DNA from: Paenibacillus cisolokensis
GTDB taxonomy: Bacteria > Bacillota > Bacilli > Paenibacillales > Paenibacillaceae
Length of the DNA stretch: 32,339 nt
Direction of reading: 5' to 3'
NCBI RefSeq assembly: GCF_018403665.1
Contig: NZ_BOVJ01000056.1
Coordinates: 1-32,339, forward strand
Shown piece after piece: positions 26,794 through 32,339 of this stretch (position 1 is the first letter of the stretch; every line of letters begins with the position of its first letter). The notes under the pieces are model-generated. The model saw only the letters and a program-made list of their open reading frames with translations. It was not told the origin of the DNA and ran no database searches. Both the position numbers and the translations under genes were made by a program.

Positions 26794-27705
26794 TCAACGT
26801 TCTCCTCTCGCGCCGGACGTTTGGCCGGCATCGCCGTAATGGCGCATGAACAGTTCTTCCAAAGTCGGCGGTGTGCTGGTCAACGATTGAATATGAAAGG
26901 CGGCTAAAAATTGGAGCACATTTCCCATTTCCGAGCTGTCGATCTGAAATTGCGCTTTATTTCCGTTCAATTGAAGATTGTGCACGCCGGGCAGCCTCTC
27001 CAGACCGGATATGGTTTGCGCGGTTTCCACAGCGATAAACGTCCGGGTCAAATGGCGCAATTGATCAAGCGAGCCGGATTCCACAATGCGGCCGTCGCGA
27101 ATAATGGCAACCCGGTCGCAAAGCTTCTCCACTTCCGCCAATATATGGCTGGACAGCAGCACCGTTCTCCCTTGCTTCCTTACTTCCGCTACGCATTCCT
27201 GAAAGACAGCTTCCATCAGAGGGTCCAGTCCGGAAGTCGGTTCGTCCAATATAAACAGCTCCGATCGGGAAGCGAAAGCGCTGACCAATGCGACCTTCTG
27301 CCGGTTTCCTTTGGAATAAGTGCGGCATTTCTTGGTCGGATCGAGATTAAACCGTTCCAGCAGCCGATCGCGAAGCTTGCGGTCCATATCTCCGCGCAAC
27401 CGGCCCAATAAATCAATCGCTTCGCCCCCTGTCAGAGTGGGCCATAGATTGACATCTCCGGGCACATAACTGATCCGCCTGTGCAGCTCAACCGCATCAC
27501 GCCACGGATCTTTGCCGAACAGCCGCACCTCGCCGCTTGTTTTGCGCAGCAGTCCCAGCAAAATGCGAATGGTTGTCGATTTTCCGGCGCCGTTCGGACC
27601 GATAAAACCGAGCACTTCGCCGGGACGCACTTCAAGATCGAGCCCGTTTAACGCCTTTACTTGCCCGTAATGCTTGGTCAGCTTCTTCGCTTCAATGACG
27701 GACAT
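26794..27705 (-). CDS. ABC exporter ATP-binding protein
   Basis: A 303-residue ATPase of the DrrA-like type. The Walker A motif is GPNGAGKST at residues 36-44. The signature reads [14 protein letters not shown], a variant of LSGGQ. The Walker B is [12 protein letters not shown] and the switch histidine is in [11 protein letters not shown]. About 90 residues follow the core, as in this exporter family. The start has GGGAGG eight bases upstream. It is the first gene of a leftward operon whose promoter is shared with the divergent TetR-family gene. Confidence 0.95.
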   Translation of the reverse strand: MSVIEAKKLTKHYGQVKALNGLDLEVRPGEVLGFIGPNGAGKSTTIRILLGLLRKTSGEVRLFGKDPWRDAVELHRRISYVPGDVNLWPTLTGGEAIDLLGRLRGDMDRKLRDRLLERFNLDPTKKCRTYSKGNRQKVALVSAFASRSELFILDEPTSGLDPLMEAVFQECVAEVRKQGRTVLLSSHILAEVEKLCDRVAIIRDGRIVESGSLDQLRHLTRTFIAVETAQTISGLERLPGVHNLQLNGNKAQFQIDSSEMGNVLQFLAAFHIQSLTSTPPTLEELFMRHYGDAGQTSGARGER

Positions 27706-27743
27706 GTTACCCGCCTCCCGTGGTTTGTTGTCCCCAAAATATA

Positions 27744-27764
27744 TAACGAATCTTCATTCAGTTA
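27744..27764. promoter_or_regulatory. Candidate TetR operator 1 (TAAC-N13-GTTA)
   Basis: A 21-base inverted repeat whose arms extend imperfectly (TAACGAAT against ATTCAGTTA). It lies immediately downstream of the -10 box of the leftward exporter promoter. A second site of the same form lies exactly 60 bases to the right. Confidence 0.6.
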
Positions 27765-27765
27765 C

Positions 27766-27794
27766 ATAATATTGAAAGAGGGATATACTGTCAA
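27766..27794 (-). promoter_or_regulatory. Promoter of the exporter operon
   Basis: On the minus strand, TTGACA (27794-27789) is followed after 17 bases by TATTAT (27771-27766). It is near consensus, so the operon is probably strong when not repressed. Confidence 0.7.
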
Positions 27795-27803
27795 TAGAAA
27801 AAA

Positions 27804-27824
27804 TAACAGAAGGTTGTTTTGTTA
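27804..27824. promoter_or_regulatory. Candidate TetR operator 2 (TAAC-N13-GTTA)
   Basis: Same outer arms and length as the site at 27744-27764. Both are followed by CATAAT, so GTTACATAAT is repeated exactly at 27761 and 27821. It overlaps the -35 box of the regulator's own promoter. Confidence 0.6.
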
Positions 27825-27842
27825 CATAATTATCTTTACAAT
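27814..27842 (+). promoter_or_regulatory. Candidate promoter of the TetR-family gene
   Basis: TTGTTT (27814-27819) and TACAAT (27837-27842) have a 17-base spacer, 19 bases before the start codon. The poor -35 box suggests weak expression, usual for a repressor. Confidence 0.45.
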
Positions 27843-27861
27843 TAAGACGGGGGGATGGTTG

Positions 27862-28452
27862 ATGAACGGATTCCAAAAGCGCAGGGAGCGGAAAAAACAA
27901 CAAATACTCAATTCTTTGAAAAGCATGATTATGGAACGGAACTTTCAAGAAATCGGAGTGCGGGAAATTGCGAAGCAAGCGGGCGTTTCCCCCGCCTCTA
28001 TCTATAACTTTTTTGGCAGCAAGGAAGAGCTTGCCAAGCAAATTTTTTATCATATTATGGAGGAGGAAGAGGAGACATTCCGGAACTTGATGGAAGCGGA
28101 CCTCCCCTTTGAAGAAAAGCTCGAGAAGCTGTATGAATTTTCGGTCACGAATCAGGAGACATGGAGCAGCGACGGTATCAAAAATATTATGTTTGACGAT
28201 CCCGTCTTTAAAGAGCATATTGAACAATACTCGAAAACAACGGCCATTCCCGCTCTCATGAAACTGATTGAACAAGGCAAAAACGAACGGAAAATATCCG
28301 GCGAGGTGTCATCCGAAGCGATTTTGTTTTTTTTAAACGCCATGACGGCTATTATTAGCAATCCGTCCGTTAAAGATCGATTGGATGTGGAGCTGCGCAA
28401 GGAAATCGGGCATTTGTTTTTTTACGGCCTGTTCGGCCGAAAGCCCGAGTAA
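27862..28452 (+). CDS. TetR-family transcriptional regulator
   Basis: A 196-residue repressor-like protein. The N-terminal helix-turn-helix reads IGVREIAKQAGVSPASIYNF followed by FGSKEELAKQIF, the standard TetR pattern. The ligand-binding part is helical and variable. I place the start at the ATG at 27862 after GGGGGG. It is divergent from the exporter operon, and the gap holds two matching palindromes. The likely role is repression of both genes, relieved by the exported compound. That is inferred from arrangement. Confidence 0.92.
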   Translation: MNGFQKRRERKKQQILNSLKSMIMERNFQEIGVREIAKQAGVSPASIYNFFGSKEELAKQIFYHIMEEEEETFRNLMEADLPFEEKLEKLYEFSVTNQETWSSDGIKNIMFDDPVFKEHIEQYSKTTAIPALMKLIEQGKNERKISGEVSSEAILFFLNAMTAIISNPSVKDRLDVELRKEIGHLFFYGLFGRKPE

Positions 28453-28479
28453 GAGGCGTTTCTTTCGCTTTTCTCCCCG

Positions 28480-29208
28480 TTATTCCATTCGGTTTACGAA
28501 TCGTCTCAACAAATCGTACAGCAGCAGCAAATGAACGGAGAGCCCTATCGCGAATATCGCTTGCCGCTGCCAGCCGTTATCCGCTGCCGCCAGCTCCAGA
28601 TACAGTTTGGAAGGCCAGTAAGTCGGGAGAAGTCCGGCAAGCCATTGCCACGGCTCGGCAACAAAATAGGCGCATGCGGGTCCGAGCAGCGTCAGGCTGA
28701 TCAGCTTGGACAGCGCCAGCCCCTCGACTTTATTGGCCGCGAAGGCAACCAGAAATAAGGCGAACAAAGGAGCTTCCAAAACGAACAGAAGAAGCGGCAG
28801 CGTCTGGCCGACCGTCAAACCGGAAATACCGGAGGCGGAAACGAACAGCAGCGACATGCCGCAGCAAATCCCAACAGGCAGAATCAGGCGATAGACGATA
28901 TATCCTCTTTTCCGAAGCGGCGTAACCGCATAGCAGTCGATAATGCGTTCATCCCGTTCGTCCAGCATCAATAGCCCGGTCGCAGCCCCGATCAATTGCG
29001 GAATGAGCGCCTGTATGAGCAGGGAGATAAATGCCTTATACGCCAGCAAATCGTATCCGGTTTTATCCGCGATCCAGTTCGAAAGCGGCGGCATTCCCAA
29101 TCTGGTCGTCAAGACGAGCAGCAGAGGCCCGGCCAGAATAAGCAAAAGCATCGGATCCCTCGCTGCGTTCCTCATATCGCAGTAGAGCAGCGCTTTATAT
29201 TTGTTCAT
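28480..29208 (-). CDS. ABC-2 type permease subunit (second exporter, distal)
   Basis: A 242-residue membrane protein with about six helices. It opens MNKYKALLYCDMRNAARDPM and ends LLLYDLLRRFVNRME. The loop LDERDERIIDCYAVTPLRKR is typical of ABC-2 permeases. Its start lies inside the last 14 bases of the preceding permease gene, so the two half-size permeases are translationally coupled and probably form a heterodimer. Last gene of the second exporter operon; it converges on the first TetR-family gene with only 27 bases between stops. Confidence 0.85.
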   Translation of the reverse strand: MNKYKALLYCDMRNAARDPMLLLILAGPLLLVLTTRLGMPPLSNWIADKTGYDLLAYKAFISLLIQALIPQLIGAATGLLMLDERDERIIDCYAVTPLRKRGYIVYRLILPVGICCGMSLLFVSASGISGLTVGQTLPLLLFVLEAPLFALFLVAFAANKVEGLALSKLISLTLLGPACAYFVAEPWQWLAGLLPTYWPSKLYLELAAADNGWQRQAIFAIGLSVHLLLLYDLLRRFVNRME

Positions 29209-29911
29209 GGCGACGTCCTCCGTCCGTGTTTCGTACCGTTGCGCTCAACAGCCGCATCGCAAGGCTTCCGACGATTCCGATCCAGACAACCAGAACGGCG
29301 ATGGCGTATCCTCCATCTTCATGCGACAGCAGGTGAACGGAGCCGGACAGCAGCAGCAGAGAGCCTTGGGACGGGAAAAGCATATAAAGCGGCGTATCGA
29401 ATACGTTCAAATATCCCAAAACGGGAAGAACGAAAACCAAAGCGTACGCTTGCGACCGGATAAGAAAACCGTTGATTGAATGGCTGCCCAATGCGGCCGC
29501 AATGCCGATCAGGGTGAAGAAAAACGATGTCAGTACGATGCCAAGCGTGAAATATAGCGGCGATACGGGCCATCCGCTTACCGGAAGATGGATCGCGAAT
29601 GCGGCCGCCAATGATAACAAGCTGAGGGACAGACACTTGGCAAGCAGATACTCCCATAGTTTAACCGGAGTTGCAAACAGACTGTTCCATATGCCCTGAC
29701 CGCGCTCCAACAGGACGATCCCTCCGGCGAGCAGCAGACCGAGAGCAGACGGGTCGGAGAATGTAAGCAGTACCAGCACCTTGCCCAGACGCGAATCCGG
29801 AATGGCGTGCAAAATGCCGACGTAAACCGAGCAAACGAACAAATAAACGACATAAAACCGCTGCTTCCATTGAAACCGCATATCGAAAATGAACAGCTTC
29901 CACGTTTTCAT
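29195..29911 (-). CDS. ABC-2 type permease subunit (second exporter, proximal)
   Basis: A 238-residue membrane protein with about six helices. It begins MKTWKLFIFDMRFQWKQRFY and shows LLAGGIVLLERGQGIWNSLF, a loop common to fluoroquinolone-exporter-like ABC-2 permeases. The ATG at 29911 overlaps the stop of the ATPase gene by four bases. Frame intact. Its partner is the next gene. Substrate unknown. Confidence 0.85.
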   Translation of the reverse strand: MKTWKLFIFDMRFQWKQRFYVVYLFVCSVYVGILHAIPDSRLGKVLVLLTFSDPSALGLLLAGGIVLLERGQGIWNSLFATPVKLWEYLLAKCLSLSLLSLAAAFAIHLPVSGWPVSPLYFTLGIVLTSFFFTLIGIAAALGSHSINGFLIRSQAYALVFVLPVLGYLNVFDTPLYMLFPSQGSLLLLSGSVHLLSHEDGGYAIAVLVVWIGIVGSLAMRLLSATVRNTDGGRRHEQI

Positions 29912-30780
29912 ACAAGCTTTCTTCCCGCAGCCGTCATAAAGATATCCTCCAAAGACGCTTCCAGCGTATGCATGGTTACGATACGATGCGACCGGATCAA
30001 CGATAAAAATCGTTCGTTTGCGCCGATGCCTTCCAGTTGAAAATCCTCGGTTAACCGTTTGTTTCCCTGCTCGTATTCGACTCGCACTTTTCGTTCTCCG
30101 CCACGAAGCTTTAAATTGCGCGGGGTATCGATTAGCTTGATTTCGCCGTCCGCAATGAATGCGACCCGGTCGCACAACTGTTCGGCCACTTGCATGTTGT
30201 GCGTCGTGAGCAAAACGGTCGTGCCTGACGCGCGCCGGGCCAGAATCAGCCGTTTCAGCATGTCGGCATGGGTCGGATCGAGACCCGAGGTCGGTTCATC
30301 AAGAAAGAGCAGGTCCGGATCGTTCAGAACGGAACGGCAGTAATTGAGCCGCATTTTCATGCCTTTGGAAAACTGTTCGACTTTCATATGGGCGGCCTCC
30401 CGCAGTCCGACCTGTTCCAGCAATTGCATCGGGTCGGCGGTCCGGCACCGATAGAGCGAACGAAAGTGATTTAAGTTTTCCAATGCGGTAAACCGGCTAT
30501 AGAAATGGGGAAATTCAAATGCGACGCCGATTCGTTCGTAATAATCGGAGCCGACGGAACGGATTTCCCGCCCGAATACGCGGACGGAGCCGCCATAGCG
30601 CCGCAGCTTGCCGATCAGTACATTTTGAGTGGTGCTCTTGCCTGCGCCGGAAGGGCCGAGAAAGCCGAATATTTCGCCTTTGCCGATATGAAAATCAAGT
30701 CCCTGCAGCACCTGCTTCCGAGAGGAAGGATAAGCATACGTCAATCGGTTGACTTCTATCAATTCATCGTCACGCTCCAT
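29908..30780 (-). CDS. ABC exporter ATP-binding protein (second exporter)
   Basis: A 290-residue ATPase. The Walker A motif is GPSGAGKSTT, the signature is FSKGMKMRLNYCRSVL, the Walker B is [12 protein letters not shown] and the switch histidine is in LLTTHNMQVAEQ. A C-terminal extension of about 80 residues ends MTAAGRKLV. The ATG at 30780 lies inside the end of the TetR-family gene, so it is translated by coupling; an in-frame TTG at 30807 is a less likely start. It energises the two half permeases downstream. Confidence 0.93.
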   Translation of the reverse strand: MERDDELIEVNRLTYAYPSSRKQVLQGLDFHIGKGEIFGFLGPSGAGKSTTQNVLIGKLRRYGGSVRVFGREIRSVGSDYYERIGVAFEFPHFYSRFTALENLNHFRSLYRCRTADPMQLLEQVGLREAAHMKVEQFSKGMKMRLNYCRSVLNDPDLLFLDEPTSGLDPTHADMLKRLILARRASGTTVLLTTHNMQVAEQLCDRVAFIADGEIKLIDTPRNLKLRGGERKVRVEYEQGNKRLTEDFQLEGIGANERFLSLIRSHRIVTMHTLEASLEDIFMTAAGRKLV

Positions 30781-31381
30781 TCCCTGCGAATAGTCCGTCC
30801 GCGACAACGGTAATCAGAAGGTCTGCCGTCGCCTCATAGACCGTTTCGCCGATAGCCTGCTTATGAAGAGAGAGCAATAGAAGCGTGCGCATCATGCTGA
30901 TGATGAGCTCGGGGTCTGCATCCGTGCGCAAGACGCCGTCCGCTTGCCACTGCCGGATCAGCGGTGTCAGCTTTTGAACATCCATGGCATAGTTGCGTTC
31001 CAATCTGTCCGGGGGCAGCTTGCGGATAATGGCCTCAAGCTGCTCGGGCAGCAGAACTTCGCGGAGAATCGGATTGTCCGTCAGAAGCCGAAACGCCTCC
31101 TTGAAAAACGAGCGGAAGGCTTGTTTGCTCTTCGGGGCGCTCTGCAGCTGCCGGAGAAGGATCTGCCGGATGTTATGCTCCTCCTCTTCCACTAAATCGA
31201 AAAACAGTTCCTCTTTGGAACGGTAAAACAGATAAAATGTTCCTGAGGCGATTCCGGCGGCTTTCGCCAATTCGCTCACGTTCGTCTTTTTGAAGCCGTA
31301 CCGGGAAAAGAGTGAACGGCCTGCATCAAGCAATTTTTGCTGAATTTGCGATTTTTCATTGGCATCGAACTTTCGGGGCAT
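30770..31381 (-). CDS. TetR-family transcriptional regulator (second exporter)
   Basis: A 203-residue regulator. The helix-turn-helix reads TNVSELAKAAGIASGTFYLF followed by YRSKEELFFDLV. The ATG at 31381 has AAGGTGAG just upstream and is preferred over the in-frame ATG at 31423, which lies in the operator region. It heads a four-gene leftward operon with the ATPase and two permeases, overlapping the ATPase gene by 11 bases. A perfect palindrome lies just before it, fitting autorepression of the whole operon. Confidence 0.92.
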   Translation of the reverse strand: MPRKFDANEKSQIQQKLLDAGRSLFSRYGFKKTNVSELAKAAGIASGTFYLFYRSKEELFFDLVEEEEHNIRQILLRQLQSAPKSKQAFRSFFKEAFRLLTDNPILREVLLPEQLEAIIRKLPPDRLERNYAMDVQKLTPLIRQWQADGVLRTDADPELIISMMRTLLLLSLHKQAIGETVYEATADLLITVVADGLFAGNGA

Positions 31382-31400
31382 GCGCTCACCTTCTGTGAAT

Positions 31401-31429
31401 TTATGAATATTATTGTAATTCATTCATAA
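31401..31429. promoter_or_regulatory. Candidate operator of the second TetR-family regulator
   Basis: Perfect eight-base arms TTATGAAT / ATTCATAA with a 13-base AT-rich centre, 20 bases before the regulator start. The spacing between arms equals that of the TAAC-N13-GTTA sites at the other exporter, though the arm sequences differ. Confidence 0.6.
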
Positions 31430-31442
31430 AAAATGTGCAACA

Positions 31443-31913
31443 GTGGTGATAGAGTTGAAAAATCGATGCCCTAAGAGAGGGGATGAGAGCCGGATCATTC
31501 GCGAGAAGTCCAATGTTCCCGTGCTCATGCTGACTGCGAAAGGAGAGGAATACGACGAATTGTTCGGCTTCCAGCTTGGGGCGGACGATTACATTTCCAA
31601 GCCGTTCAATCCGTCCATTCTGGTTGCAAGGATAGGCGCGCTGCTGAAACGGTCTTTTCCCAAACCGGACGACTCCGAGGCGGAATGGACGAAATCGGGG
31701 TTAACCGTTAAATTCGCATCGTGCCGGGTGCTCGTGGATGAGAGAGTCGTCGAGCTGAGTGCCGATTCCCGGAGCGTCCGGTTTGAACTGGACTTGCGGT
31801 CTGGCGTGGAATGGGTGAGGTATAGCGGAAAACCAAGCTATTTAAAAAGTTCATTCCCAAATATCAATAGATATCTAACCGATAAGGGCATTCGCACATA
31901 TGGTATAGAGTAA
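31443..31913 (+). pseudogene. Remnant of an OmpR-type response regulator
   Basis: Codons 20-106 (about 31500-31760) match the second half of a receiver domain and the linker of OmpR-type regulators: NVPVLMLTAKGEEYDELFGF, LGADDYISKPFNPSILVARI, and the first strands of a winged-helix domain (RVLVDERVVELS). The first 70 residues, with the phospho-acceptor aspartate, are missing. After VVELS the sequence no longer follows the winged-helix pattern. It ends with an unrecognised tail (WVRYSGKPSYLKSSFPNINR). It therefore looks deleted at one end and joined to foreign sequence at the other. Function as a regulator is not expected. Confidence 0.7.
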
Positions 31914-31937
31914 GATGCCACGGAAAGGAGCTTCAGA

Positions 31938-32339
31938 ATGTCCAATGAGTTTGTAGCACGTTCTTTGGATGAAGTAAGATTTTGGTCGCGCATTATGAAG
32001 GAGCATTCATTATTCCTCAGACTCGGATTCCGATGTGAGGATACGCAATTGATCAATGAAGCCAATCAGTTTTATGCCATATTCGAAACGATCGAAAATA
32101 AGGCAAAAGCATTTACGATTGGAACGGATCCGCAAACGATAAAAAGGTTTAATGAAGAAGTCCATAATGCAGTTTCCCATATCTGGGTGTTTAAACGAAA
32201 AGTGCTTGGTTTGATACTGCGTTGCCAACTTCCAGGGGCGAATAATTTCCCGTTGTTGGTCGATCATGTGAGCCGGGAGGCCAAATACTTCAGAAATCGG
32301 TTGACAGAACTAAATACGGGCACTAGCGTTGCATCAAAG
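31938..32339 (+). CDS. DUF2935 domain protein (partial, runs off the right edge)
   Basis: The first 134 codons of a DUF2935 protein, open to the end of the window. It starts MSNEFVARSLDEVRFWSRIM, then KEHSLFLRLGF. HAVSH-like positions (EEVHNAVSHIWVFKRKVLGL) and LVDHVSREAKYFRNRL follow. The spaced histidine and glutamate residues in helices fit the four-helix, possibly metal-binding, bundle proposed for this family, common in Bacillus and Paenibacillus. The ATG has AAAGGAG seven to eight bases upstream. The region is more AT-rich than the sugar loci. The function of the family is not established. Confidence 0.85.
   Translation, partial: MSNEFVARSLDEVRFWSRIMKEHSLFLRLGFRCEDTQLINEANQFYAIFETIENKAKAFTIGTDPQTIKRFNEEVHNAVSHIWVFKRKVLGLILRCQLPGANNFPLLVDHVSREAKYFRNRLTELNTGTSVASK

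Overview
The window looks like chromosome of a Paenibacillus/Cohnella-type Firmicute. This is inferred from several features: YesM/YesN two-component regulators beside LplB/LplC-type sugar permeases, many lipoprotein sugar-binding proteins, GGAGG ribosome binding sites with TTG/GTG starts, a DUF2935 gene, and a moderately GC-rich backbone with AT-rich promoters. No species call is possible from sequence reading alone. I see no rRNA, tRNA, CRISPR array, prophage or intact insertion sequence.

Left and middle part (1-23.3 kb) is a carbohydrate-uptake island of three loci plus a topoisomerase. Locus A (1-9.1 kb) has leftward LplC/LplB-type permeases. Facing right is a YesM-type sensor kinase, a YesN-type AraC response regulator, a binding lipoprotein and an exported GH2 glycosidase. 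Then comes topB (DNA topoisomerase III). Locus B (11.5-19.3 kb) has a LacI-type regulator, a binding lipoprotein, two permeases, a calcineurin-type metallophosphoesterase with a propeller-like C-terminal half, and a GH13 alpha-glucosidase. It reads as an alpha-glucoside import and hydrolysis operon under a LacI-type switch. Locus C (20.1-23.2 kb) is a third binding lipoprotein with two permeases. Between B and C lie a strong terminator, a small winged-helix-like gene and four copies of a short intergenic repeat arranged as a large inverted pair.

Right part (23.3-32.3 kb) holds small or decayed genes (acetyltransferase remnant, DUF1801 protein, histidine phosphatase). It then holds two ABC-2 type export systems, each with its own TetR-family regulator and each with a palindromic candidate operator. 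It ends with a response-regulator remnant and the start of a DUF2935 gene.

Two points matter most. First, eleven genes between 1 and 22.7 kb carry 14 single-base deletions, 13 of them one base short in a homopolymer run. Conserved protein sequence continues in the next frame each time. These are most simply sequencing undercalls, so coordinates here are given for repaired genes. No such lesion was seen in the intact-looking genes right of 23.7 kb. Second, the metallophosphoesterase-propeller gene is bracketed by an exact 35-bp direct repeat whose left copy contains the end of the upstream permease gene. This suggests the gene was added to a pre-existing permease/alpha-glucosidase operon. It is the best candidate here for an undescribed sugar-linked function.
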